Shown piece by piece: positions 20,640 through 33,300 of a DNA stretch of 64,000 bases. The translations under genes and the position numbers were made by a program. The DNA is taken from assembly GCA_022494885.1 (NCBI GenBank), contig JAGVSM010000185.1, forward strand, positions 1 through 64,000, read 5' to 3'. The stretch's first letter is position 1, and every line of letters starts with the position of its first letter. This DNA comes from Micrasema longulum. Its lineage: Eukaryota > Arthropoda > Insecta > Trichoptera > Brachycentridae. The notes beneath the pieces were generated by a model that was given only the letters and a program-made list of their open reading frames with translations, was not told the DNA's origin and searched no databases.

Positions 20640-20832
20640 TTTTTTTTTTTAAAGAAAAATAAATATTTGCGTTCTTATGATTTACCCAAATATTTAATTT
20701 TTAGGGCCATTTTCAACGAGTTGTAAATAACTCACTATTAGAAAATAGAATCAAGTTGGGGCAGAGTGGGATTCGAACGACGGACCTTTAGTCCGTGAGT
20801 CCGAGACACTAGCCACGGGACCACAACTCGAC
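20640..20832 (-). mobile_element. tRNA-derived SINE (family C)
   Basis: On the minus strand the head GTGGTCCCGTGGCTAGTGTC with box B GTTCGAATCCCAC folds like a tRNA half. The body CAACTCGTTGAAAATGGCC and ATAAGAACGCAAATATTT and an A-rich tail follow. Copies: 21462, 33205 (body only) and 50100. The head is fused to a body, which argues against a real tRNA gene. Confidence 0.75.
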
Positions 20833-21461
20833 TTTAAGTTTGAGGTTATCAGGAAAATCCAAGAATCTTCCTAGCCGGGTTTACTAAACGTCATTATTGT
20901 CCACTGTAATTTCCAGGGCTTGTATTCCAAACGTTATTTACATACAAAATACACGAGATAAACTATTTTCTCGTGCCACGAGAGCGTTTCAGAATAGCAC
21001 CCCGGGGTTTTTTAATATTTGTCTTTTAAGAAAATTTTATTTATATGTTATTCTTCCTGATTTAATTTAGTTTGTTTTTATCTTTAGAATAAAAATTGAA
21101 AACTTCGAGAATAATTCAACAAACCCTCAAGCTGTTTACCAATAGGGGTAGGCAGAGATAAAGCGCTACACCACTGTCACTCATGGACTGTGCATCTTCG
21201 TGTATTTGTTGGATCATTCTTCGTTTTCCCTGTTTTCTGCATCCATCAACATTATTATTATTTTTATTTTTATTAATTTAAAAAAAATAAAAAAAAAATT
21301 TCACGCGCATCAGGCTTTTACATAAATGGAAGTTATATAAAACATAAGTATATAAATTTTAAAAATACAATATAAAGCAATAAAAGATAGAAACAGTGTT
21401 AAGAAGTATAGTTGGTATAAAAATAAAAAGATGAGTGCATAAACAACATAAATTTTATAAT

Positions 21462-21645
21462 AAAAAAAATATTTGCGTTCTTATGATTTCGCAAAATATT
21501 TTAATTTTGGGGCCATTTTCTTTTAGTCGTTTACTACTATTTATAGTTGTGTTAGAAAATGGGTAACAAGTTGCGGTAAGGCGGGATTCGAACCTTCTAC
21601 TCCAGAGTCCTCGACACTACCCAAGAGACCACAGCCTGTAAATTT
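21462..21645 (-). mobile_element. tRNA-derived SINE (family C)
   Basis: The head GTGGTCTCTTGGGTAGTGTC with box B GGTTCGAATCCCGCC is followed by the same ATAAGAACGCAAATATTT body as at 20640. It abuts a family B SINE at 21650. Confidence 0.7.
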
Positions 21646-21649
21646 TTTT

Positions 21650-21800
21650 GGTACCACGACAGGCCAATTACAGTGGTGAATTACAGCCCAGGCATGATAA
21701 AAATAACATTTTACGCTTTGCGTTCTTACTTTGAATCAAACCCGGAACCTTCCGTGTGCGAGTCGAGAGTCTTAGACAGTATACCACAGAGGTTGCCAAT
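21650..21800 (-). mobile_element. tRNA-derived SINE (family B), rearranged
   Basis: The head CTCTGTGGTATACTGTCTAAG and box B GGTTCCGGGTTTGATTC match the family B head at 35070. The TGTAATTGGCC tail block lies beyond it. Confidence 0.6.
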
Positions 21801-21807
21801 AAATCGC

Positions 21808-21965
21808 ACTGTAAATCTTTTTAGCCATTCTCTCGCTGTCCATTAGCTCTGCATGTCCAAGCTAACGCAAAACTCTTTTCTTGATTTTGTCGATAATACT
21901 TATCTCAGTTTTACGTAATGCACAAATCTCGACATTTGCGCACCGCCAGACAGTAATAAATAAAT
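21808..21965 (-). pseudogene. LINE fragment of the MYGSEVW family
   Basis: The sequence matches the minus-strand fragment at 50-210 (AAATCTTTTTAGCC; TTGATTTTGTCGATAATACT). It is a short decayed copy. Confidence 0.6.
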
Positions 21966-22410
21966 ATTACAATAGTTAAATGAATTCTGTAGTAAGATAG
22001 ACAATAAAACAAGAAATTCATTCATTTATTAAATTTATTAAATATCTTATATTATTATTACATCAATAATAAAATATTTATTTCTTACTATCAGTAATTC
22101 GGATACATATTAATATTCTATTATTGTGTAAGATCGATACAAAAGTAGAAGAGATTAATTATTCTCATACTACGCGTATACCTCATCCCTATACAATTAT
22201 ATTACCTACTAAATTATGTAGGTCGACTGTTATAAGAAGATGCATAGATACATAACCTAACCACTGTGACATCACTTCCCAATCATTAATATATTTTGAA
22301 ATATGAATCATATAAATGATAATAATCTGATGCATTCGAAAGATTCTTCGAAATCAGAAGTTAGTAAAAATAAATAAGTTTTTAAACTAAACTAATGAAA
22401 ATATCATATA

Positions 22411-23339
22411 CAGTACAACCCTTGTTTTACGTTTTTCAAGGGAGCAACAAAAAAGTGTGAAACTGAGGAAAACTTTAAAGTGATGAAAATGTACGGAAAA
22501 AAATAAATTTTCATTAAAATATAATTACTGTGCAAGACTATACTAAATATACTGCAGAAAAATTGTAAGAACTATCATGATCGGGGATCATTTGTATTTA
22601 CCAATGATTTAATTAAAAATATTATGTATTTTTTCAAGCATGTGTAATTTTTTATTGAATTTAAAAAAATACATATTTAAATAATTTTATCTAGGCACTT
22701 AACCTTAAAAACACGAAAAAAAACATTTCATTTTGCATAAAATGCATACAACGATTTTTTCCCTAAATATTGGGAAATTTTAATTATATGGTGTCACTTT
22801 TTTTAGTATGACACCACAAAATTTCAACTGTCATTTACATCGCGGCAAAGCTGTTTCATTCTTTTATGATAACTGTGTAAACTATCTCCTTTTCACATTA
22901 TGTTTATAACCTCAAATAATATTTCTATTGCCAATTTTCTAAACTTTCCGCATCGTAATTTATTGATGTTGAGACTTTATGCTTCCTAAACATGCTTCAA
23001 CTGCACGTAACTATTTAGTCGAATGTCAAAATTAGACACTTAACAAAATGGTTAATTACACTGCACGTACTTTGAATTTAGTTTGAGACAATAATTTACA
23101 TATTTTTTTAATTACCTCGATTTTACTCTCCATTCACGCGGCGGCGCGCGGCTCGTCTTTTGACAGATCAAATGAGTTATGAAAAATTTCGACGTAAAAC
23201 CGGGGTTATGAAAAACGTAAAAAACGCTAATTGGGCGGAATATTTGAATGAGGATGTATGAAAAAAATGGGACCTAAATATTTTGGAGTAAAAAGCGGGA
23301 AAATGTAAAATCGATGAACGTAAAAACCAGGTTTTACTG
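22411..23339. mobile_element. Non-autonomous pogo-like element, 929 bp
   Basis: The ends CAGTACAACCCTTGTTTTAC and GGTTTTACTG are inverted, with TA before the left end. It aligns over its length with 41920-42810 in opposite orientation and with the host copy of the nested MITE at 1055-2159. It is non-coding. Confidence 0.75.
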
Positions 23340-23399
23340 TGATGGATATGCGCCAACTTTACACCGAACTAATTTATTCTAACGAAAACAGTTTGCTTC

Positions 23400-23556
23400 G
23401 AAACTTTCTTTGCATCACAACAGGCCAAGAAGCCCAGATGCAGTGCCAATTACAGCACAGAACACTCGGACTTAAGAAACGTCAGATCTAATTGTCGTCT
23501 CACCGGTAATCGAATCCAGTGAGGCAAGCGTCTTAGCTATTACACGGAGACAATAG
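23400..23556 (-). mobile_element. tRNA-derived SINE (family B)
   Basis: On the minus strand the head ends in GATTCGATTACCGG, followed by the tail block GCACTGCATCTGGGC and GGCCTGTTGTGATGC shared with 35070-35255. Confidence 0.65.
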
Positions 23557-23590
23557 ACTGATAGATGCATAGGTTTTATTAGAATGTAAA

Positions 23591-24530
23591 TCCATACTAA
23601 TATTATAAATGCGAAAGTGTGTTTGTTCGTTTGTTTGTGTTTCCGTCAGACTTAACGGAGCGATCGATTGACATGGGGGGAGAAGTAAAATAGGATACTT
23701 ATTTTTCATCCTGAATTTTAAAAAAGTACAATAAAAAAAAATTGAAATATCAACAATGAGAAAAATTATTTGAAAATGAGTAGGCGGCAAAGTGGGTGTC
23801 AAAAAGAATCTATTTGAAACTAATTCTTTAAATTTCTACTATTGATTTGCTTTATCTATGGTTAGTTTGGTTTACTTTTCATTTTGGTTTTGTAATGGGA
23901 TTTCTGGATTCGTGAATAGAATAACGATGCTACGTCACCATAGACAAATGTATAGTCATATTTTTTCATAGTGATAGTTAACCTTTCCCTTACTGTCCTA
24001 AAAACACCCGCGCGTTACGGTGCTGTGTAGCCACTACACATTAAGGAAATAAGAGATTTAAAAAGGGAAAAATTTAATATTCATAGGGAATGGCTTTAAT
24101 GAACCATAATTTAATTCAAAGATGATAATATTTCAAATCTAACTGCTGAAAACATGAAAAAACCATTGGGTACCGCTAACGACTCTTCAGCGAAATGTGC
24201 ACCCGCGCCAACTTCCCGAGAGCTACTAAGTAGCTAGTGCTGGACTACGTGACTGGACATGTAGTGGACGTGTAATGCCACTAAATGTATATTTATAAAG
24301 ATATTACAGTTAGTAGACGCAATGTGTACTAGCTACACATCACCGGGGAGGGAGGGTTAAGAGGACCGGAAATCGATCAAGCTACTTTCTAATTCTCGTA
24401 AATTTGTAATTATCTCGTAAAAATATATTATTCCATCAGGAAAATTCTTATTGATATACGACAAAACAAATTAATTACCTGACTAATTTCTCCCAAATAC
24501 CGCGCGAGCGAGGCCACGGGTAAAAGCTAG
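23591..24530 (+). mobile_element. Non-autonomous Helitron-like (Helentron-type) element
   Basis: The left end TCCATACTAATATTATAAAT and the right end with a GC-rich hairpin-forming GCGAGCGAGGCCACGGG followed by TAAAAGCTAG are the known termini of a very common insect Helitron-like group. No Rep-helicase ORF is present. A piece of another repeat with a possible inverted pair (GGTGCTGTGTAG / CTACACATCACCGG, about 23985-24355) sits inside. Confidence 0.75.
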
Positions 24531-24539
24531 TAGACTGTT

Positions 24540-24630
24540 AAATCGTTAAAATTTTTACATTTTTACATTTTTTTTTTTTTACATTAAATGTAAAAAAAAA
24601 AAAAAAAAATGTAAATGTAAAATTTTAAAT
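24540..24630. repeat. Low-complexity palindrome
   Basis: TTTTTACATTTTTACA followed by a T run, ACATTAAATGT, an A run and TGTAAATGTAAAA form an almost perfect palindrome of about 85 bp. Such a sequence can extrude as a hairpin and is prone to assembly error. Confidence 0.7.
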
Positions 24631-24639
24631 TTCATGAAA

Positions 24640-25725
24640 ATGAGAACAGATTACATTCTAATGCAAATAGACTGATTAGGGTTTCATTAAAATGCAAACA
24701 GATCAATAGGCGCGCATCTGAGTGCAAATAGACCAATGGGCGTATTGCTTTAACATCCAATTGTTTCAATTTGACCGAATGAATTCATTAGCGAGCAAAT
24801 TAACTAATCAGCGAGAGAATCGCTCCAACTTCACAGCAAATGAAAATCTTCCGAGCATCTTCTTACAGCAGTTGACCTATTCATATTTATATAAATTTAT
24901 ATTGTTACAATCACATTTATTTGAGCTAATCCCTTATTTGTGCTAGCACTTATATTTTAAGCAAAATATTTATTCATCAGAGCCACAGCTCCGATCTCTC
25001 CCATAGCTTTAACTCTAGTTACTGTTATTCCTATTACGATTATCATTGTCTTTTCATATGAATTAGTCTGCAGTTGCAATTTGGGACAAAAAATACAAGG
25101 GCTGGTTTTGCAATCAAACGATTTACGATTACCATTCTCGAATATGCTCGCACAGACAAAATACAAAGATGGCAAATAAAGAAAAGTAAAAATAAACAGA
25201 GGAATTTGATTGACACTTTGTAAATTGGTAAATTATTATCAAGAAATACGAATATCTACAGAAAAGTTAGATAACATTAGTCTCTTTTTACTGTGTGCTC
25301 TTTAATTTCTATATCTGTAAAATGGATCGGAATAAGTATAATATTTATTATTAAGGATTGTTATTTACAAATATTATAATATTGTTTTGTTTACAAAACG
25401 TTGGCATATAACACATACAAAATTATGTTTAGAGATATCTTGGTGGTTGTATAGAGTAATCATTATTATTGATAAACATGTCTTAATTATATGAACAACA
25501 AACTCCACCTATAAACATGTGTATTTAATATTTTATATTATAAATTAAATTATCATATTTCAAGTACTTGTTTTTGTAGCATATAGTTTTTATATAATAG
25601 CAAATGCCAAAGTCGTGAATCTGCAATTTGTTGAGTTTTAAGCGACTAATATCTGGGCTTGTAGCATAATATGAGATTAAATAATAAAATAATCTAAATA
25701 TACTGGAAAAAGATTAGGTGTATGC
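24640..25725. other. No gene seen
   Basis: Short ORFs at 24722 and 24957 have no recognisable content. AT-rich. Confidence 0.4.
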
Positions 25726-26130
25726 TCCCAATAACTATACTAGAACGAGATCTCATGCAGTGAGAAACTTTAGCCTTACGGGATATTGTATACAAAAAAT
25801 GTTTTCTTTCGCGCAGTAAAAATTAGAGCATTATATTGTGCAGCAAAATTTCTCGAAAACCTATGGGAAAAAAAAAGTATTTTAATAAAAACTAACTACT
25901 TTGAACGACGTCATTAGTTGATATGAATTGACCAATAATAAGAGAGGTGTGAAATTTTTCCGGTTTACTTACCGTCAACAGACCAATCGGCAGAACTGAC
26001 CGAAAAGAAGCGGAAGAGAACTCGAGACGTCACATGCGGAGTAGATTCAGAAATGCAAAACTTTAAAAATGATAATACGATAAACAAATAAAAAATATAT
26101 TTTAAAAAAAACCATTGAACCTCCTCATTT
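25726..26130 (+). repeat. Dispersed repeat (family F)
   Basis: The blocks GTAAAAATTAGAGCATT, ACTACTTTGAACGACGTC and GAAGCGGAAGAGAACTCGAG recur at 31290-31480, 55041-55640 and 56790-56950. No coding signal was found. A small non-autonomous transposon is likely but its ends were not resolved. Confidence 0.55.
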
Positions 26131-27410
26131 TTAACACCCAGAAGCTGTACGGATGCAAGTCAGAATTCCCCCAAAAGGGCAACTAGTTTACTGAATACAG
26201 CTTCTGCACATAATATGAACATATTTTTTGTACATATCGGCAGTTTAGTAGCTATCTGCTAGCTATTAATTAATTTTTACTTCATGTTGTTCTACCTTCA
26301 CAGTCTACATTACATAATGGGTTAAAAAACCCATAAAGTAATGCTGACTACAATTGTTAAACGAATAAATCAATTTTTGCAACAAGACCCGATATTTACA
26401 TAACTTTGTATATTATAAAGCTGCTTTAGTAAAATTGAAATACAGAGATTTATAATACCAGTTTTAACATTTAACCTTAACATCTTTAAATCAAGTTCTT
26501 GCAGATTTTTGATTTTGGCATTGACCTAATATTTTTTTACAGAATACAAATATCGAGAATATCTGGTGGCTACGTGTCGGTGACAAATAACACTCGTCAA
26601 AAATCAATCATATCTGGAGAAACTCACGACATTTGACAATATTTGTCACAGTTTGAAGATGGTCGAATGTTTAGGTTCATGTAGGTTTTAAGTTTAAAAA
26701 CAATCTTTTTTTTATGAATCAAACTTAATTATTATTGAAAATTTAGAATGATTATTTCACTATGCATGAATAAAAGCGCACACTTAACATATTTTGGATA
26801 ACCAGTTACACCTTTCTTGTTGAGTTGGGATAAATTAATATAAATTTGTAGACCAAAACATACACCTTAAATATATATGTATATATATATTTGTTGTTAC
26901 ATTTTTTTCATCATGAGGTATAAAAATAGAATAAATATTTTTCGTAATTACAAGTTTTAAACTTTGGAAAACCGTGGTTATTATCGCATACAAAATTCAT
27001 ATAAAAATCAGTATTTTTTCCATTCATTTTCAAATGGCCAGAGTTTTCTCTCTTGTCAAAGACGTATTCTATTACTGGATACTATATCTTTAAGAGTTCA
27101 TCGCGTGATAACATCACACAGTAAAATTCTTAGATTTTCATGGCCGTTATGAGGTTTTCTGGGTTCTGGTTCTGAGGGTTTGACCAACATATTCAATGTT
27201 ATTTTAGTATTTTTCTTAATATTGTTAATGTATAGTATATTATTATTACTTCTAATTTACTATGGGTACTTTTTTTATTACAATAAATAAAAACGCATAT
27301 TTGTCGTATGTATTTTTCTGTAATAGACAATCGATTAAAACAATACACATCAAATTTCAGCTGTCAGTTGATTAGATTTCCAATCTTCTTTTTTTTCAAT
27401 GGTTTAAACT
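26131..27410. other. No gene seen
   Basis: AT-rich DNA with a short TATATA run at 26870. No supported feature. Confidence 0.4.
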
Positions 27411-27961
27411 CTATAGTCCTTAAAATATAGCTTGATTAAATAGACAGCTTCCAAACTAATGCCACTAGTGATGGAAAATTACTGACCACTGATCATGTAC
27501 CGATGAAATCGATTTTATCAGTTTTTTCATGCAATCGTAAAACTCTGTTTCCAAAAATTGATATAAAAACACAAACACAAGCCTATCATAGTGTGTTTCA
27601 GACAATTATTTACTAACAAATAAGACATTCAATACTTTTATTCATGAACAACAGCAAATTAATTATTTTTATATTCAATCAGATTACATTGATCAATTTT
27701 TCCCATCTCTAACATTTTTGCAAAATGACGTAACCTTGTAAGAACGTCGTTAATAATTAGGTTTATTTTAATTTTAAAGCTGATAATATAAATATGTTGA
27801 TTTATATGTAAGCATTGTATTAAAAAAATAAATTAACATGCCAGATACTAATGATTTTTCGTGTGTCAATATAAATCACTCCTTAGACGTTACTACAATG
27901 TTATGTAGTCACTTTTGCTGACCATTGTCAATCTAATCAATGTATATTGTAAGGACTATAG
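27411..27961. mobile_element. TIR element (MITE), 551 bp
   Basis: The left end CTATAGTCCTTAAAATATAG and the complement of the right end, CTATAGTCCTTACAATATAC, match over about 35 bp with some changes. The interior is AT-rich and non-coding. A TA target duplication inside CTATAG is possible. Confidence 0.6.
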
Positions 27962-28044
27962 GAAAATCAAAGACAATATTTTTTTATGGTCATGTACTGG
28001 AGTGCCCACATATCTAAGTTATCCCACAACACAGATTTTAGATT

Positions 28045-28213
28045 AACAAGCTGCACATATCGAAGACTACGACACGGTACAAATCCCAGGTACATAACGT
28101 TATATAAATACCCACATATATAATATCAAACCTGATGATGGACACTATAATATGATACGAAACGTCAGAAGAGAGTGCAAACGACACAATAACCCAGAAA
28201 ACCGCATTGTGCA
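28045..28213 (+). mobile_element. Solo Penelope terminal repeat with decayed hammerhead motif
   Basis: ACTACGACACGGTACAAATCCC, CCTGATGATGGACACTATAA, CGAAACGTCAG and AATAACCCAGAAAACCG follow the order of the terminal repeat at 7320-7541. The hammerhead stem II no longer pairs and the UA cleavage site is AA. Confidence 0.7.
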
Positions 28214-29770
28214 ACGAAGTGAACTGACATTTTAAAGGTTAAGTTCTGTAATCAGTATAATCTAAAAACCTTTTTACCCGCTTATTTATGTACAAAACAT
28301 CTGTGTTAATTAAAAATATCAACAGTTTAGTATTTTTTTAAAAGGCACAAAGTTCAAAGAGTTAAAACTTTTAATACAAAAATTAGACCATTTTGTCACT
28401 TCACTCACAACGCGCTCAATTTGTAATTGCATTAAATTATTTTTATTCAGAATTTTATAATAGAATATACTTTATAATATTACATATAATATTAGGATCT
28501 CGATAAGAGTGTATTTTTAAATAACAAACATTTATAACCGTCCACACGCTTTTTATAAATATCAATGTACAAAATATGTTCTGATTAATTATGCTAAAGA
28601 AAATAGAATTCACAACCCCCGTTTTTGGTCCGTAGAGTTTGCATTTTGAGCATTACGGATTTAGTTTGTTAATTTTGAACTCTGTTTTAGCAATGGATTT
28701 ATTTCATGATAAATAATTTTGATGCAACCAATCCATTGTTCTTGAAACAATATGCACATATGTATACATTTGAAGGAACTTTTACAAACCATTTTGATAC
28801 ATAGTATATTTACAAGTTTTTTCCAGGGATATCTCATTATTTGTACTTTTTATGATAAATATTTTGCCAAAAATCGATGTTTGCGGGGAAATCAAGGTAA
28901 TAACTGATTTCACTCAATACCTACCTTCGTAAGGTCGCAATATGATAATCACTAATCAACAAGTTAGAAAAAGTAAAATTAATATATCAACTTTGAATTT
29001 TAACTTAAACACTCCGACGAATAGAAACTGTATGGTTCCCACTAAAATTTGTGAAAAAACTAATGTCATTTTCTTTAGCACCGCATATTTTAAAGCACTT
29101 GAAGTCACTTGATAGTCGAATATTTAAAAATGTTGCCTTATTCTAAGAGAGTATTAAATTTTTTATTTTTTTGAGTATCAGAACTCAGTGGCTTTCTCGA
29201 TACCCGTTATAACAATTAAATTAAAATTTTGATGGAATCCAAAGCACAATCACATTATTTAATTAACAATCGATCACTGTGAAACTTAAACATGAAAAAA
29301 CTCCAATATTTCATTTTATCAAATCAGAAAACAATGTATTATTTAACTAATCGATTGGGTGATTTTTGTTTTGAGACAATATGGAAGTCTAGCAGTAACA
29401 TCTTTACAAAGCAGATAACTTAGAGTTGGCAAGTTTAACACGTTCCACTCATATGGACACATATAACTTTCTTGTTTTTTAGAATATTTCACTTCCGATT
29501 GGACAGTAGTCGATGGTTTGAAGTACATCTTATTCGGCTATCACACTGGGACACTTTTATTTCTGACTGTTTTTTATAGGGACACAATATATCCCATCAT
29601 ATAATTACTTCAGTTTCACATACGGTACAGAGGTATATTAACTACCAATGTCTTTTGAACTGACAGCTATGGCTGTCATTTCCTAAATGAGAGGCACGTG
29701 TTAAGTGTTAAGTTAAGTTAACACAACGTGCAACATTAACAATTCGGCTCATTAACAACCAACCAACCAT
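28214..29770. other. Intergenic DNA, no gene seen
   Basis: AT-rich with scattered short ORFs and no recognisable family. It lies downstream of the GPAT1 gene. Confidence 0.45.
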
Positions 29771-29779
29771 AATTACATT

Positions 29780-29785
29780 TTTATT
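29780..29785 (-). terminator. Candidate GPAT1 polyadenylation signal
   Basis: AATAAA on the minus strand about 360 bp after the GPAT1 stop. A variant ATTAAA lies nearer, at 29833-29838. Either could serve; no transcript evidence is available here. Confidence 0.35.
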
Positions 29786-30145
29786 TTTATAAATTCCATA
29801 ATAAGAGTTTCCATTGTAGTCAGTTGAATGTTTTTAATAGATAATATAAAAGTTTTGACTGTAATCAAAACTTCTATTATGTGCCCCAGCCTTATTAAAA
29901 AATAGACAATATGTGGTTTGAATTAAAGGTTCGGGAGCAATAATATAACATTTTGATATCATCCCTCGAGGATCAAATGCAGTAGTTGTCTGCAAAATTT
30001 GTAAATACATACTCAGATTGTGAATCGTGTTAATTTCAAACATTTGGCAATGGAAAATCATCGCTCGACTGTTATCTCGGGTTACAAAATCAAGCCTTCG
30101 ATGTTTTACAGAAGTGTATTATGCGTATGTGTTGATGCAGCGCGA

Positions 30146-30357
30146 TCATCGTTTGATTTGCGCGGTGGATTCTTCATTCTGGTCCTCTGTCCTGAATCTG
30201 GCGATCAGTCTGTGAATGCTCCGCAGTTTGGAGGGACTTTGGTAGGGTTTGGCTATAGAGAGACTCCTCAGCCTGCCTTCGGTGTGAACTTCCACGACTC
30301 CCCACATCCGGAATAGGCGGAGACAGTTCTTGATGGCGTCCGTGGAGAGAGCTTCGC
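30146..30357 (-). CDS. GPAT1: GPAT1 terminal coding exon
   Basis: It encodes EALSTDAIKNCLRLFRMWGV, then RLRSLSIAKPYQSPSKLRSI, and ends QIKR with TGA at 30148-30146. It matches YCLVKNAVKMFKDIGVFKE of GPAM and runs past the usual C-terminus by about 15 residues (RTEDQNEESTAQIKR). Confidence 0.9.
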
Positions 30358-33300
30358 CTGCAATGTATAACATTTATACTTCATTAGATATATAACCAAC
30401 GGGCACATCAACATTTTAATATTATCTATTGTTTGTTTTTTAATAAAACTAAAATGATTACATTATATTCATATTAAGTATTTATTTTCTCAATTCAAAC
30501 AGTTTGAGGAGGTAGGAAAAAATTGTCTTCAGACAATATTTATTTTATTTTATTTGGGATTTTTACAATTACATAAAAAATAAGTAGAAATATATGAAAA
30601 ATACTAGAGCCAATGAAAAAAATCAACTGTAAATCTAATAATACATAATATATAGGAAACGAGTTTACTGAATGTATGTGTGTGACGTTTGTATTCATGT
30701 CTGTGTATGTGTGAATGAATATAATGTATAATAATGAAGCCGCTAGTAAAAGCTATGACAAATAAATAAATGTTATATTTAAATTACACTGACCATATTT
30801 GCAATTTCCAGTGGCCAACTTGCGCTTCAGGTTGTTAAGTACTTCCTCAACAAAGGCAGGCTCAGTAACGTGTGTAGAAAGGCCATTATCTGTAGTGAGT
30901 AGCTCTGGGAGGCACTCAGCTGTCGTACTGTACACGTCTATAAGGGGCCTAAGAACTGTTTGTAGGTATTGTCTGGAAAGATAAAATTGTGCAATAAATA
31001 AACATCCAAAAAAACAAATTTATAGTTTTATCGAACTTCAATCATCGGTAAACTATTCTTTGTGTAGAAAATAATAAACCAAACTAAATTTAAAGTGTAA
31101 AATGCCTTCCTTCGCACGGGTTTTCCTAACGAGGAATTCATTGTTTACCATTCCCTTAGTATGCCAAAAACATCCACACTTTACGGTGATGTGTAGTTGA
31201 TAAACATGCAAAAATGAGAGATTTTTAATTTAAAAAATTGAATATTCATAGGCTTCAATTATTAATAGTTGAAGTCAATAGTGATAATATTGTTAATCTA
31301 ATGAAGGAGTTCAGTGCTACAGGAAATTGGATATAAAACGTATTTTCTTAAATGCGGTAAAAATTAGATCATTCAATTATACGGAGAAGTTTCTTAAAAA
31401 TGTATGAAAAAAACAAAATCATTATAATAAAGATGAACTACTTTGAACGCCGTCTCAAGTCTGGTCATATCAAAAGCAAACATAATTGTAATACAAGATG
31501 TTTGAATGTGGAAAAAGCTAAGAATGTATCTCAGGATAGACATGTACGTGTGGTGTTCCATCCTTTTTGCCTATGCCTATGGAGAAATGGCGTGGTAGAA
31601 GTAGTAACTTAGTAAATATTTATTTTCAGTTTATTTTTAAGCCTTGACAAAGAAACAAGTCTTCCTCTGAAACCGGTCAGAATATATAATTGATTTTAAT
31701 AACAAAGTTAGTGCTTTAAATTTTTATTTCATCACCTTCATCGTTCTTCTTTCCACACCCAGTGGCGCATAGGACATTACATTGGCAAACCGAATGCAGC
31801 AAACTTCCATCATCTGTTACATGAAGGTAAGGTGATCAGTCACACACTTCGGGTGACAGGAACAATGAAATATTTAAGTTTAAACAACCTTTAATATCAA
31901 TATTTCACCTCCACCCTGCCAGGAATTTAACCCAGGACCTCAAGAATGGTAGGCAAACGCGCCAACCATTACACAACAAGGCGGCCTTATCTGCATTCGA
32001 TTTCTTTATTCAGGAATTTTACCTGAGAACAGCCATCGAGTCGAAAAAACTAAAAACAAAAATCATCCAGGGTTCTGGCTGTATTTTACATACAGAACTG
32101 CATTCCTCATATAAAACATAATTACCTATCTATTACATATTGTTCACTTTGATTGACGTTGTAGTATACAATTTTGGTGTAGCTAGGCTGGTGATACTCT
32201 TCAGAATCCATCGGCATTATGGATCTCGACATTCTAATTCCCATAATTTGGTCTTCCGTTAAATCGTCATCCTGTAAAGAAATAAAATTGATAAATTGCA
32301 CATCTATCTTTTGCTGCTTGTTATATGCAGCATCTACTGCTTGAAAAGGCATGTAGCACATGACATGGAAAGGAAAGACGACATATTTTATATGTTTTTT
32401 ATTTAAATATTTAAAAGCCCATACTTAATAAACAATGCTATTAAAAAGTTTATAGTAACATTAAAATTCAATGAGACTATAACGAGTAATGTGTGACCCA
32501 TTTATAGAGAAGCCATTTCAGTCTATCGCATAAAACAAAAGCATTGCAAATTTTTGGTTTAACAACAGACACGTAATGGACAGTTTCGTCGCTGTGCCTG
32601 CAATTGAAATTACCTCAAATTCACTCTTAAAAATATGGTGTTTTTGTGAAAACAGAAAATGTCCACATCAATTTGTGTTCGTGAATGAACAAAAAATATC
32701 TTTAATTACAATTTCTACCACTATATAGTTCCACTCTCACTCATTGTTTGACAGTTCGAAGGTGTTTTGAATATTATTTTGTATAGGTTTTTAGCAGGGT
32801 TTACTGAATCTTTTTATTTAAATTTAAAAACCCTTACGGATTACATTCATTTAACCAAATAATTTACTTTTTGAAAATTCATATTCTAGTGATAAAATTT
32901 TAAGTTTAGATAATTTTTAACATCTTTTGTAAAGGTTGTCCAAGTCTTTCATTTAGTTTTGCCTGGTAGTTTATTGTATAATTCAATGACAATACTGCAG
33001 TGAGGGGTACAATGAAAGCCTTTAAAGTTTCCATGTCTTGTAATTTTTGTGGTTTGAGTGTAAAGAAATATTAAATTTTGGCTTAATTAGTTTTTAAAAA
33101 TTTGATTTGATTTTATATTTTTATTTTTATTTATTCATATAAAGATACATATTACAAAAAAAAAATGTATCCCTAATTGATAGTGAATATGCGAAACTGT
33201 TGGGTTACTGAATTAAAAATTTGTTACTTACAACTCGTTGAAAATGGCCTTTGGCCAAAATGGCATTGAAATATTTGAGTAAATCATAAGAACGCAAATA

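Noticed and set aside
20758..20832. tRNA gene on the minus strand
   Set aside because: The tRNA-like head continues straight into a body shared with other SINE copies, and the cloverleaf is imperfect. I call it a SINE.
30020..30316. 98-residue ORF on the plus strand
   Set aside because: It lies antisense over the terminal GPAT1 exon, whose minus-strand reading is clearly homologous to GPAM.
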